From CAG-791 sp000431495 (lineage in GTDB: Bacteria; Bacillota; Clostridia; Lachnospirales; Lachnospiraceae): 64,000 nucleotides of DNA. The DNA lies in the NCBI GenBank assembly GCA_052117605.1, contig JBQKIT010000008.1, one strand, 5' to 3'. This document shows, piece by piece, positions 50,658-59,220 of this stretch. Below the pieces are notes generated by a model that did not search any database, was not told the origin of the DNA, and saw nothing but the letters and a program-made list of their open reading frames with translations. Position numbers and translations under genes: made by a program. Every line of letters begins with the position of its first letter. Position 1 is the stretch's first letter.

Positions 50658-51818
50658 TTACTTCAGAAGATCTCCGGAAATAACCATGCGCTGAACTTCA
50701 GATGTTCCTTCGTAGATCTCAGTGATCTTCGCATCACGCATCATACGCTCAACTTCGTACTCCTTGATGTAGCCGTAGCCGCCGAAGAGCTGTACGCACT
50801 TGGTTGTAACTTCCATTGCCGTCTCTGCAGCAAAGAGCTTCGCCTTTGCAGCCTCTACGGAGTAGCGGTCTTTATTCTTCTTCGCATCAGCAGCCTGGTA
50901 TACGAGAAGCTTTGCAGCCTCAATCTGAGTAGCCATATTGGCAAGCTGGAACTGTGTGTTCTGGAACTGTGCGATGGATCTTCCGAACTGCTTTCTCTCC
51001 TTGACATAAGCGATGGTGCGGTCAAAAGCGCCCTCTGCAAGTCCGAGTGCCTGTGCAGCGATTCCGATACGGCCGCCGTCCAGAGTGTGCATGGCGATCG
51101 GGAAGCCCTTTCCTCTTGCGCCGAGAAGGTTCTCAGCCGGAATGTGCATATCCTGGAAAATCAGCTCATAGGTGGAAGAACCATGGATACCCATCTTGTT
51201 CTCCTTGGTTCCGAAGGTGAATCCAGGTGTGTTCTTCTCAACGATAAACGCGGAGAACTTCTTCTGCTTTCTGCCTCTCTTGTCCTCGACAATGTCGGTA
51301 TAAGCAATGATGATGTAGATGTCTGCTTCCTTACCGTTGGTGATGAAGCACTTGGAACCGTTCAGGATCCATTCCTTTCCGTCTTCGGAAAGAACTGCCT
51401 TGGTCTGAACACCCTGTGCGTCTGTGCCGGCGCCGGGCTCCGTCAGACCGAATGCACCAAGGAGCTTGCCCTGTGCAAGCGGAATCAGATACTTCTGCTT
51501 CTGCTCTTCGGTACCAAAGGTCATGATCGGATCGCAGCACAGAGAGGTGTGTGCGGATACGATAACAGAGGTGGTTCCGCATACCTTAGCGAGCTCCTCG
51601 ACACACATCACATAGGTCAGAGGGTCGCAGCCCTGTCCGCCGTATTCCTTCGGAATCGGGATGCCCATGAAGCCAAGCTTCTGCATCTTGGAAACGGTCT
51701 CACGAGGGAACTCGTGGGTATCGTCGACCTTGATTGCAAGGGGCTTTACTTCCTTCTCAGCAAAATCCTTGAACAGAGATCTTGCCATTTCATGTTCTTT
51801 GCTTAACTGAAAGTCCAT
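50658..51818 (-). CDS. bcd: Butyryl-CoA dehydrogenase (acyl-CoA dehydrogenase family)
   Basis: 386 residues. It reduces crotonyl-CoA to butyryl-CoA with electrons from EtfAB. Features: AFGLTEPGAGTDAQG for FAD and substrate contacts, KCFITNG, the DGGRIGIAAQALGLAEGAFD helix, RKQFGRSIAQFQNTQF, FGGYGYIKEY, and the catalytic Glu in IYEGTSEVQRMVI near residue 368. ATG after AGGAGAG. Confidence 0.96.
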   Translation of the reverse strand: MDFQLSKEHEMARSLFKDFAEKEVKPLAIKVDDTHEFPRETVSKMQKLGFMGIPIPKEYGGQGCDPLTYVMCVEELAKVCGTTSVIVSAHTSLCCDPIMTFGTEEQKQKYLIPLAQGKLLGAFGLTEPGAGTDAQGVQTKAVLSEDGKEWILNGSKCFITNGKEADIYIIIAYTDIVEDKRGRKQKKFSAFIVEKNTPGFTFGTKENKMGIHGSSTYELIFQDMHIPAENLLGARGKGFPIAMHTLDGGRIGIAAQALGLAEGAFDRTIAYVKERKQFGRSIAQFQNTQFQLANMATQIEAAKLLVYQAADAKKNKDRYSVEAAKAKLFAAETAMEVTTKCVQLFGGYGYIKEYEVERMMRDAKITEIYEGTSEVQRMVISGDLLK

Positions 51819-51935
51819 GTTGTACTCTCCTTTTACACATTAATATGTTTCAATCCCCGCCCTGTGCGGCAGATGGAGGAATCCGTCCGCCGCAGTCAGG
51901 CAGGGGCAGAAATAACGTTCCGGAAACCCTTCGGA

Positions 51936-52811
51936 TTACTTTCTGTCCGTAGGAACCTTCTGGCCATCGCTGTAATCGTAGAAGCCGATGCCGGTCTTGC
52001 AGCCAAGCTTCTTTGCGCGAACCATCTTGCGAAGGAGCGGGCTTGCTGCGTACTTGGAATCATGAGTCTCGCTGTAGATAACATCCATGATTGCAAGAAC
52101 AATGTCCAGTCCGATATAGTCGCCGAGTTCAAGCGGTCCCATCGGGTGATTGCAGCCAAGCTTCATAGCGGTATCAATGCCCTCGATATCGGAAACGCCT
52201 GCTGCGTATACGCAGATGCCTTCGTTGATCATCGGAACCAGGATACGGTTTACAACGAAGCCTGCAGCCTCATTGACCTCAACAGGGGTCTTGCCAAGCT
52301 TCTCGGAGATCTCCTTAACCTTTGCTACAACGTCGTCCGGAGTGTTGGCGCCCTTGATGACCTCGATCAGCTTCATAACAGGAGCCGGATTGAAGAAGTG
52401 CATACCAACGACGGGCTTGGAAAGGCCTGCGCCGATCTCGGTGATGGACAGGGAAGAGGTGTTGGAAGCGAAGATGCAGTCCGGATTCTTAACGATCTCG
52501 TCCTGAAGCTTCTTAAAGGTCTCATGCTTCAGATCCATCTTCTCAAGAACTGCCTCAACAACCAGATCAGGATCTACGGCGATGTCAGAAAGGCCGGTTA
52601 CGATCTTGCCCAGAAGAGCATCCTCTGCAGCCTGCTCCATCTTGCCCTTTGCTACTCTCTTATCCAGAGCCTTCTTGATCTTGGCCTTACCGCCATCTGC
52701 GAACTCCTGCTTGATGTCGCAAAGATAAACCTTCTCAACCGCATCGCTCTGAGCAAAAGCCTGCGCAATGCCGGATCCCATGGTACCTGCACCAATGACT
52801 GCTACTTTCAT
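51936..52811 (-). CDS. hbd: 3-hydroxybutyryl-CoA dehydrogenase
   Basis: 291 residues. It reduces acetoacetyl-CoA to 3-hydroxybutyryl-CoA. N-terminal Rossmann motif VIGAGTMGSGIAQAFAQSD, FASNTSSLSITEI, the catalytic His in VGMHFFNPAPVMKLIEVI, and a C-terminal helical domain with GDYIGLDIVLAIMDVIY. The ATG follows GAGGAGGAA. A G/C-rich hairpin (TGCCCGG/CCGGGCA, 52850-52870) stands in the gap to crt. Confidence 0.96.
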   Translation of the reverse strand: MKVAVIGAGTMGSGIAQAFAQSDAVEKVYLCDIKQEFADGGKAKIKKALDKRVAKGKMEQAAEDALLGKIVTGLSDIAVDPDLVVEAVLEKMDLKHETFKKLQDEIVKNPDCIFASNTSSLSITEIGAGLSKPVVGMHFFNPAPVMKLIEVIKGANTPDDVVAKVKEISEKLGKTPVEVNEAAGFVVNRILVPMINEGICVYAAGVSDIEGIDTAMKLGCNHPMGPLELGDYIGLDIVLAIMDVIYSETHDSKYAASPLLRKMVRAKKLGCKTGIGFYDYSDGQKVPTDRK

Positions 52812-52883
52812 TTGAATTTCCTCCTCAACTGAGTTTTATCATGACAAGATGCCCGGTGTAATCCCGGGCACCTGGTGTCTTCT

Positions 52884-53678
52884 TTATTTGTTCTGGAATG
52901 CGACGTGCTTCACCTTGGCAGGATCGTCCTTCTTGCGGAGGAAGTTCGCCATGCCTTCCTTCTGATCCTCGGACTCGAAGCAGGAGCCGAACAGCTTCTC
53001 CTCGGTCACAAGAGCATCATCCATTTCCTGCTGAATGCCGGTGTTGATGGCTTCCTTGCATGCACGAACTGCAATCGGAGCATTTCCTGCGATCACCGAA
53101 GCCAGCTTCTTCGCAGTGGGAAGGAGTTCTTCCTGCGGAACAACCTGGTTTACAAGTCCGATGCGGAATGCCTCATCTGCCTTGATGTTGCGAGCTGTGT
53201 AGATCAGCTGCTTCGCCATTCCGGGTCCGATCAGGCGAGCCAGTCTCTGTGTGCCGCCAAAGCCCGGAGTGATGCCAAGTCCAACCTCAGGCTGACCAAA
53301 TACTGCGTTCTCTGCACAGATGCGGAAATCGCAGCTCATTGCGATCTCATTGCCGCCGCCGAGAGCAAAGCCGTTGATGGCTGCAATGACCGGAATCGGA
53401 AGCGTCTCGATTCTGCGGAACAGATCATTTCCCTTCTTGCCGAATGCCTCGCCCTCTTCCTTGGTCAGAGTGGACATCTCTCCGATGTCTGCTCCTGCAA
53501 CGAAGGACTTGTCGCCTGCGCCGGTAAGAATCAGGCAGCGGACTGCATTCAGATCCACGCCGTCAATGACTGCAGCAAGATCATCCAGAACCTGAGAATT
53601 CAGTGCATTCAGAGCCTGCGGACGATTGATGGTGATCACACCTACCGCGCCCTCTACTTCATAATTTACAAAACCCAT
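52884..53678 (-). CDS. crt: 3-hydroxybutyryl-CoA dehydratase (crotonase)
   Basis: 264 residues from ATG 53678 (GGAAGGC upstream). It removes water from 3-hydroxybutyryl-CoA to give crotonyl-CoA. Crotonase motifs: ITINRPQALNALNSQVL, the oxyanion strand KSFVAGADIGEM, INGFALGGGNEIAMSCD, and the two catalytic-site glutamates around GQPEVGLGITPGFGGTQRL. Length is normal. Confidence 0.96.
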   Translation of the reverse strand: MGFVNYEVEGAVGVITINRPQALNALNSQVLDDLAAVIDGVDLNAVRCLILTGAGDKSFVAGADIGEMSTLTKEEGEAFGKKGNDLFRRIETLPIPVIAAINGFALGGGNEIAMSCDFRICAENAVFGQPEVGLGITPGFGGTQRLARLIGPGMAKQLIYTARNIKADEAFRIGLVNQVVPQEELLPTAKKLASVIAGNAPIAVRACKEAINTGIQQEMDDALVTEEKLFGSCFESEDQKEGMANFLRKKDDPAKVKHVAFQNK

Positions 53679-53723
53679 TGGAAGCCTTCCTTTCACTATT
53701 AAACAGTTGCTGTCCGCTTCTGT

Positions 53724-54908
53724 TTATGCCTCGTACTTCTCAACAACCGTTGCACAGCCCATTCCGCCGCCGATGCAGAGGGTTGCAAGTCCGCGCTTCG
53801 CATCGCGGTCCTTCATTGCATACAGGAGAGTGGTCAGGATACGTGCGCCGGATGCGCCTACCGGATGTCCGATTGCGATTGCGCCGCCGTTGACATTCAG
53901 CTTGTTCATATCGAAGCCAAGATCCTTGCCGACTGCAACAGACTGTGCGGCAAAAGCCTCGTTTGCTTCATAAAGATCGAAATCATCAATGGTCAGGCCG
54001 GTCTTCTTCAGAACCTTTCTGGTTGCTGCGACAGGGCCTACACCCATGATGGAGGGATCTACGCCGCCAAGAGCGCCTGCTGTCCAGACTGCCATGGGGG
54101 TTACGCCGAGCTCCTTCGCCTTGGACTCGCTCATCACAACGATTGCTGCAGCGCCGTCGTTGATTCCGGATGCATTTCCTGCCGTGGTTACGCCGTCAGG
54201 ATTGATTGCGCGAAGCTTCGCAATGTCTGCTGCGGTCTGTCTGCCGCGAGGGCCTTCATCCGTATCGAAAACAATCGTCTGCTTCTTCTGCTTGATTTCA
54301 ACAGGGACGATCTCTTCCTTGAACTTGCCAGCTTCCTGAGCCTCAGCGGTCTTCGTCTGAGAGCATGCTGCGAACTCATCCAGCTCTTCTCTGGTAAGTC
54401 CCCACTGCTTTGCTACGTTATCAGCAGTCTGAATCATGTGATAGTTGTTGAATGCATCCCACAGAGCATCGTTGACCATGCAGTCAACAACCGTTCCGTT
54501 ATTCATGCGATATCCGAAACGAGCCTTCGTAAGTGCGTAGGGAGCCATCGACATATTCTCGGTACCGCCTGCTACGACGATGTCAGCCTCGCCGGCCTTG
54601 ATCAGATCTGCAGCAAGATTTACTGCATACAGTCCGGATCCGCATACAACGTTCAGAGTCACTGCAGGAGTTTCTACCGGCAGTCCTGCCTTGAGAGAGC
54701 ACTGTCTTGCAACGTTCTGTCCCTGTGCTGCCTGAATGACGCAGCCCATAAATACCTGATCCACATCCTCCGGCTTGATTCCTGCACGCTTTACGGCTTC
54801 CTTAATGACGATTGCACCCAGCTCTGCTGCGGGGGTCGTGGAAAGTGCGCCGCCCATCTTGCCTACCGCAGTGCGGCAAGCGCTTGCAATAACAACTCTG
54901 TCTGCCAT
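53724..54908 (-). CDS. thl: Acetyl-CoA C-acetyltransferase (thiolase) of the butyrate operon
   Basis: 394 residues from ATG 54908 (GGAAAGG at suitable distance; the ATG two codons earlier would be too close). Active-site Cys89 is in LNVVCGSGLYAV; the C-terminal motif is GGAIAIGHPVGASGARI, with the last catalytic Cys in LCIGGGMG. It is the first gene of thl-crt-hbd-bcd-etfB-etfA. Compared with the second copy at 46069 the C-terminal GHPVG motif has Ala in place of Cys after it. Confidence 0.95.
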   Translation of the reverse strand: MADRVVIASACRTAVGKMGGALSTTPAAELGAIVIKEAVKRAGIKPEDVDQVFMGCVIQAAQGQNVARQCSLKAGLPVETPAVTLNVVCGSGLYAVNLAADLIKAGEADIVVAGGTENMSMAPYALTKARFGYRMNNGTVVDCMVNDALWDAFNNYHMIQTADNVAKQWGLTREELDEFAACSQTKTAEAQEAGKFKEEIVPVEIKQKKQTIVFDTDEGPRGRQTAADIAKLRAINPDGVTTAGNASGINDGAAAIVVMSESKAKELGVTPMAVWTAGALGGVDPSIMGVGPVAATRKVLKKTGLTIDDFDLYEANEAFAAQSVAVGKDLGFDMNKLNVNGGAIAIGHPVGASGARILTTLLYAMKDRDAKRGLATLCIGGGMGCATVVEKYEA

Positions 54909-54951
54909 ATTCATCCTTTCCGCCGCAGCAATTTTGTGCGCGGCCATCAGA

Positions 54952-54970
54952 TTGTTAATTTTTTATCACA
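54952..54970. promoter_or_regulatory. Rex-like operator at the thl promoter
   Basis: TTGTTAATTTTTTATCACA matches the Rex palindrome TTGTTAA-N4-TTAACAA with two mismatches in the right half. It lies directly downstream of the -10 box, around the transcription start. Rex senses NADH/NAD+ and is known to repress butyrate genes in clostridia. Confidence 0.55.
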
Positions 54971-54979
54971 CCATCAGAA

Positions 54980-55008
54980 ATTATAGCATAGCACCCTGCT
55001 TTTTTCAA
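54980..55008 (-). promoter_or_regulatory. SigA-type promoter of the butyrate operon
   Basis: Minus strand TTGAAA (55003-55008) and TATAAT (54980-54985) with exactly 17 bases between. CACCATCA (54969-54976) and TGATGGTG (55029-55036) form an inverted repeat around it. Confidence 0.8.
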
Positions 55009-55065
55009 TTCTGAATAGTTCTGAAATTGATGGTGAAAAACTGTATGTTTTGACTGCCCGGATGA

Positions 55066-55596
55066 TCAAAGGTCCGGCTCGATCAGTCCGTAGGTGCCGC
55101 CCTTTCTCTTATAAACAACGTTCAGCTGCTCCGTCTCGGCGTTGCAGAACATGTAGAAGCTGTGTCCGAGAAGCTCCATCTGTACGCAGGCATCCTCCGG
55201 ATACATCGGCTTCATGTCAAACTGCTTGCGGCGGCAGATCTGAATCTCCTCCTCCGCCATATATTCACGATCCAGAAACTCTCTCCGGAAGTCATTGTCA
55301 CTGTCCTGATGGCGGTCCACAATCTTATTCTTGTACTTCTTGAGCTGACGTTCAATCACCTCTTCCACCAGATCGATGCTGATGTACATATCGTTGCTCG
55401 ACTGCTCGGACCGGATGATTCCTCCCTGAACAGGTATCGTCACCTCAATCTTCTGACGGTCCTTTTCTACGCTCAGTGTGACGCGCACCTCTGTGTCCGG
55501 AGCAAAGAAACGATCCAGCTTGTCCAGCTTGCCTCGAATCGCAGTGTCCAGCCCCGATGTAACCTCAATGTTCTTTCCGACAATGGTGTACTTCAT
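55066..55596 (-). CDS. hpf: Ribosome hibernation promoting factor, long form
   Basis: 176 residues. It dimerises 70S ribosomes into inactive 100S particles in stationary phase. The N-terminal S30AE domain (about 1-100: MKYTIVGKNIEVTSGL, LDRFFAPDTEVRV) binds the decoding region; the C-terminal dimerisation domain holds EIQICRRKQFDMKPMYPEDA and LLGHSFYMFCNAETEQLNVV. Ribosome site GGAAAGGAA. Single gene. Confidence 0.95.
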   Translation of the reverse strand: MKYTIVGKNIEVTSGLDTAIRGKLDKLDRFFAPDTEVRVTLSVEKDRQKIEVTIPVQGGIIRSEQSSNDMYISIDLVEEVIERQLKKYKNKIVDRHQDSDNDFRREFLDREYMAEEEIQICRRKQFDMKPMYPEDACVQMELLGHSFYMFCNAETEQLNVVYKRKGGTYGLIEPDL

Positions 55597-55768
55597 ACGC
55601 AGTTTCCTTTCCGCCGGGATGGATCATAATGTCCGGTATTCTTCCCCCGACTGTATGATTCCATTATTTTACCATATCGGTTTACCGATAGCGCTCCTCT
55701 TCTGTGCAATTCTGACAAATAATTTTCAAACATCCCCTAAGACCAAAGGCAGGTCCCGAATGCAAAAA

Positions 55769-55792
55769 GACGCCGGGCCTTCGCCCGACGTC
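55769..55792 (-). terminator. Terminator of the NlpC/P60 gene
   Basis: GACGCCGGGC (55769-55778) pairs with GCCCGACGTC (55783-55792, one G-T pair); the minus strand runs into TTTTTGC. Confidence 0.9.
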
Positions 55793-55815
55793 CTTCTGTT
55801 CCGATGTTTCGGATA

Positions 55816-57606
55816 TCAATTGAATATTCTTCGGATGGCAACAATGTTGCGGTAGGTTGCCGTTCCGGTTGTAATGCCGTATCGAGGGTTCGATGCGTGC
55901 ACAATCTGGTTGTTGCCAAGGTAAATCGCGACATGACCGGAGTACAGAATCAGATCGCCCGGCTGTGCCTCTGCCAGGGAATTCACAGCTGTTCCGCTGT
56001 GCTCCTGAGAGCCTGTGTAATGCGGAAGACTTACACCGAAGTTTGCGTACACCGCCATGGTAAAGCCGGAGCAGTCCGTTCCGTTTGTCAGGCTGGAGCC
56101 GCCCCACACATAGGGATTGCCGACAAACTGCAGAGCATAATTTGCAACTGCCTGTCCGGATGCGCTGCCGGAGCCGCTGCCTCCCGTATATGTATTCAAA
56201 GCTCCCGAGCCACCGGATTTCTTCTTGCTTCCTGAAGTGCCCGCCGTGCCGGCCGCTGCATTCGAGGCAGCCTTCGCCGCTTCCTCTTCTTCCTTTCTGG
56301 ACGCCTCAGCTGCTGCTTCCTCAGCCTCCTCCTGTGCTCTGGAGACCGCCTCCGGATAAACATCCTCCACGTCCGCAAAGTCTGCGGAAATGTAGCCTTC
56401 TCCATCTTCTGTATTGACCTTGTACCAGCCGTCTGTTTCTTCCAGAATATCCAGCGTCTGGCCCTGTCCGATCAATGTAATGACGTCGGAATCCGCCTGA
56501 GCAGCCGCACGCACGCGAAGGGTCTCCGTCGTAACAACCGCCTTCTTCGTCGTCACGGAATCCGCAAGCTGCTGCGCCGTATCTCCGGTCGCAACATATT
56601 CCTCGCGAATATATCCGGTGACATCTCCGGACCTGACACGTGCCCAGCCGTTTCCGGTGCGCCCAAGAACCTTGGCCACAGAACCGTTATAGAGCTTGCC
56701 CACGATATCAGATTCCTCATCGGCATCAGCGCGGACATTGATATAATCATTGACCTGGGCCACGACGATCTCATTGCCGTTCGAATCCGTCGCCATGCCG
56801 GTCTCGACGGAAGCCTCTGAATCCGTTCCACTCTCCGCTTCCTCTTTTCCGGAGGCCTCCGGATCCGTATCTGATGCAGCCGTGCCATCCTCTCCGGAAG
56901 CATTTTCGGAAGTATCTTCCGAAGCACCCTCCGCAGAATTGTTTCCCTCCTGTGAGGAAGCAAGCAGCGCTTCCGCTTCTCCCGCGCTGATCACGCCCTG
57001 ATCCAACTTCATCTGTGCTTCTCTTCGGTCCACCATTTGTGCAAGCTGAACCGCAATGTTCGCATCCGACACCACCGTCACCGCTGTTGCCGACAGAATC
57101 GTTGCGGTCGCACTGTCGATTTGGATTCCCTGCGTCTCCGAAACCGCATTGACCACTGCCTGTTCACGGGCCTGTACCGGAGTCAGCTGTGTCTCCGCGA
57201 TGGAGCGGTTGTCTTCCTCATCCGTGGTATCTTCAGAGGCATCTTCTGCCTCATCCGACCCTTCCCCCGCCGACACATTCTCTGCCGCCGATGCCTGGAT
57301 CGTAAGTCCGTTCTTCTCATCTTTTCGAATCACGGAGATCAGTCCGTTGTCATACAGGTTATCCTCCACATTTCGAAGAGATACCTTCTTCGCCGCAAAC
57401 GCATAGGAAAAGCCTGCTCCCGGCAGCATGACAGGAGCGTGCTCTTCTTCCTCCGAAGCCATTTCCGTCTGCGCTGCCAGAACCTGCTGCGGCATGCCCG
57501 CTCCGATCATTGCTCCGCCAAGCGCCAGTGCACACAGCCCGGCCGCAAATCTTCTATGTATTCTTTTTATTTTTCCTGTGATCAAAATTCCCGTTGTCCC
57601 CTTCAT
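55816..57606 (-). CDS. Secreted SH3b-SH3b-NlpC/P60 peptidoglycan hydrolase
   Basis: 596 residues. Signal peptide about 1-45 (FAAGLCALALGGAMIGAG then QQVLAAQ). A variable acidic Ser/Glu/Ala-rich region fills about 120-275. Two SH3b domains follow (about 280-340: DYINVRADADEESDIVGKL and YIREEYV; about 350-415: LRVRAAAQADSDVITLIGQG and YISADF), then an Ala/Glu/Lys linker, and a C-terminal NlpC/P60 domain with catalytic Cys512 in NGTDCSGFTMAVY and His558 in LYSGHVAIYLG. It should cut peptide stems of peptidoglycan outside the cell. A WalR-type box lies upstream. The ATG at 57606 has a weak ribosome site. Confidence 0.93.
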   Translation of the reverse strand: MKGTTGILITGKIKRIHRRFAAGLCALALGGAMIGAGMPQQVLAAQTEMASEEEEHAPVMLPGAGFSYAFAAKKVSLRNVEDNLYDNGLISVIRKDEKNGLTIQASAAENVSAGEGSDEAEDASEDTTDEEDNRSIAETQLTPVQAREQAVVNAVSETQGIQIDSATATILSATAVTVVSDANIAVQLAQMVDRREAQMKLDQGVISAGEAEALLASSQEGNNSAEGASEDTSENASGEDGTAASDTDPEASGKEEAESGTDSEASVETGMATDSNGNEIVVAQVNDYINVRADADEESDIVGKLYNGSVAKVLGRTGNGWARVRSGDVTGYIREEYVATGDTAQQLADSVTTKKAVVTTETLRVRAAAQADSDVITLIGQGQTLDILEETDGWYKVNTEDGEGYISADFADVEDVYPEAVSRAQEEAEEAAAEASRKEEEEAAKAASNAAAGTAGTSGSKKKSGGSGALNTYTGGSGSGSASGQAVANYALQFVGNPYVWGGSSLTNGTDCSGFTMAVYANFGVSLPHYTGSQEHSGTAVNSLAEAQPGDLILYSGHVAIYLGNNQIVHASNPRYGITTGTATYRNIVAIRRIFN

Positions 57607-57642
57607 CCACCGCAGCGGATATACGCACCAGAAGTGCCAATT

Positions 57643-57659
57643 GTTACAAGTTTGTTACA
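57643..57659 (-). promoter_or_regulatory. WalR-type binding box upstream of the NlpC/P60 gene
   Basis: On the minus strand TGTAAC-AAACT-TGTAAC fits the WalR consensus TGTWAH-N5-TGTWAH exactly. It lies 37 bases before the start codon. WalKR controls cell-wall hydrolases in Firmicutes. Confidence 0.65.
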
Positions 57660-57798
57660 TTATTTATGATGTCAGCGGATCCTGTCAAGAGCCCTTCCGC
57701 ATGGATTCTTCACAATCCTTCACTATTTTACATATTTTCCGGCTTTGTCAACACGATTTCCTCAAAATCCAGGTCTACGATTCACTGCAATCCTGGTC

Positions 57799-57804
57799 TA
57801 TAAT
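57799..57804 (+). promoter_or_regulatory. Consensus -10 box next to a start codon (possible leaderless mRNA)
   Basis: TATAAT ends 7 bases before the ATG at 57812, so transcription would begin at or next to that codon. The -35 region (TACGAT, 17 bases upstream) is weak. There is no Shine-Dalgarno. Confidence 0.5.
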
Positions 57805-57811
57805 CATCCAC

Positions 57812-58387
57812 ATGAAAACAAGAACTGTATCTGAACTGAATGCCGCCTACGGTTTCACGCCTCTTCCGCATGGTCTTTCTTCTGCAGAAAGACCGTTTGC
57901 TGCGGCGGCCAGATTTTCTGATCCGGAGGAGCCGTTTGCAACAACCGCCGAATTCTCTGCTGCGGCGAGAAATCACTGCTGCGCAGTCATGGTATTGAAT
58001 CTGCTTCTTCTGAGATTTCCTGCATATTGCGCGGGCTTTTCCCGCAGTGAGCTTTTCAAAGAAATCCATGGAGAAATCGGAAACGGACCGGTTCTGTCTC
58101 TTCGCCGGGCAAACCGTTTCCTTCAGAAAGCGCAGCTTCCGGGCCGGCTGATCCGAATGCCCCGATCCCAATTTCCCGGCTGTCGTGCAGAATACCATGC
58201 ACTTCTCCTTGCATCGGCTCCCCTTGACTGGCACTGGGTGCTTGCCATTCCGGATTCCGGGAAGAATCCGCCTGCCCCGGATGCAGCCATCCCCGTTATC
58301 ACCGGCTGGGATCCGGACCGTCCATACCTCTGGAATCCGGAAGGTCCCTCCCGCCTTCTGGCCGCCTGGAGACTGGATTCGGACTAA
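57812..58387 (+). CDS. C39-like papain-fold protein, cytoplasmic
   Basis: 191 residues. No signal peptide. A helix starting with a Cys pair (RNHCCAVMVLNLLL, Cys56/57), a later strand DWHWVLAI with His141 and an acidic GWDPDRPYLWNP with Asp167 fit the Cys-His-Asp order of peptidase C39-like domains. The oxyanion Gln before the Cys is not obvious (Asn/His instead). It may be an inactive or modified member. No ABC exporter or bacteriocin gene is adjacent. Start chosen at 57812 although it lacks a ribosome site; the TATAAT just before suggests a leaderless start. Confidence 0.6.
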   Translation: MKTRTVSELNAAYGFTPLPHGLSSAERPFAAAARFSDPEEPFATTAEFSAAARNHCCAVMVLNLLLLRFPAYCAGFSRSELFKEIHGEIGNGPVLSLRRANRFLQKAQLPGRLIRMPRSQFPGCRAEYHALLLASAPLDWHWVLAIPDSGKNPPAPDAAIPVITGWDPDRPYLWNPEGPSRLLAAWRLDSD

Positions 58388-58399
58388 CAGATACTAAAA

Positions 58400-58427
58400 C
58401 GGACAGGTCTTCCATCAGACCTGTCCG
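58400..58427. terminator. Bidirectional terminator between C39-like and GDPD genes
   Basis: CGGACAGGTCT (58400-58410) pairs with AGACCTGTCCG (58417-58427); A-run on the left, short A-run on the right. Confidence 0.85.
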
Positions 58428-58443
58428 AAAACGCCATATTCTC

Positions 58444-59172
58444 TTATTCCATTACAATCTTCCGGCACACATCGGGCTTGTTGGTGATGATTGCCTCGAC
58501 GCCCATGTCTCTGCACAGCTTCATGTACACCTCGTCGTTTACCGTCCAGACATGTGTTTCCAGCCCGTATTCATGAGCTGTCTTCACATATTCCGGATCC
58601 TGAAGAAAATAAAGTGCCGGATGCAGCGCATTGACCTTTGCCTTTTCCTTCGCATAGGGAGCCACATCAAGCCATCCGTCCGAGTACAGAAGTCCTGTAT
58701 TGACATCCGGCTTCAGATTCCGAAGATGAACCAGTGTCTCATGATTGAAGGAGGAATACATCACCTTCTCTTCCATGCCCATTCTGGCTGTCAGGTCCAG
58801 GACCTTCTCCTCAATTCCGCTGTAACGGAAGACGCCTGTCTTGAATTCCACATTGATCGTAAGGCCCGTTGGCTTCAGAAGCTCATAGACCTCCTCCAGT
58901 GTCGGAATCTGCACCTTTGTATACTCGGGATGTACACGGTTGAAATTCATCTTCCGAAGCTCGGCAAAGGTAAGATCCTTCACATAGCCGGTTCCGTCGC
59001 TGACCCGCTCAATCGACTCGTCATGTGTCACAACAAGCTCACCGTCCGATGTCAGCTGCACATCCAGCTCGACCCCATCTGCCTGCATTTCTGCCGCCTT
59101 TTCAAACGCAGGAAGCGTATTCTCCGGCGCATACGCGGAAGCTCCGCGATGTGCCCATACCAATGTTCTCAT
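58444..59172 (-). CDS. Glycerophosphodiester phosphodiesterase
   Basis: 242 residues, no signal peptide, so a cytoplasmic UgpQ-like member. It hydrolyses glycerophosphodiesters to glycerol 3-phosphate and an alcohol. WAHRGASAYAPENTLPAF carries the catalytic HR and the Glu; VELDVQLTSDGELVVTHDESI has the metal-binding ExD and catalytic His; VWTVNDE and the last IITNKPD are conserved. ATG after GGAAGGAGC. Confidence 0.95.
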   Translation of the reverse strand: MRTLVWAHRGASAYAPENTLPAFEKAAEMQADGVELDVQLTSDGELVVTHDESIERVSDGTGYVKDLTFAELRKMNFNRVHPEYTKVQIPTLEEVYELLKPTGLTINVEFKTGVFRYSGIEEKVLDLTARMGMEEKVMYSSFNHETLVHLRNLKPDVNTGLLYSDGWLDVAPYAKEKAKVNALHPALYFLQDPEYVKTAHEYGLETHVWTVNDEVYMKLCRDMGVEAIITNKPDVCRKIVME

Positions 59173-59220
59173 CTCTGCTCCTTCGGACCGTTCCGAAAAC
59201 GGTCTCCTTCCATTATTCGC

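Noticed and set aside
57428..57811. In-frame upstream extension of the C39-like gene
   Set aside because: It would run antisense over the signal-peptide end of the NlpC/P60 gene and has no ribosome site; TATAAT at 57799 favours the start at 57812.
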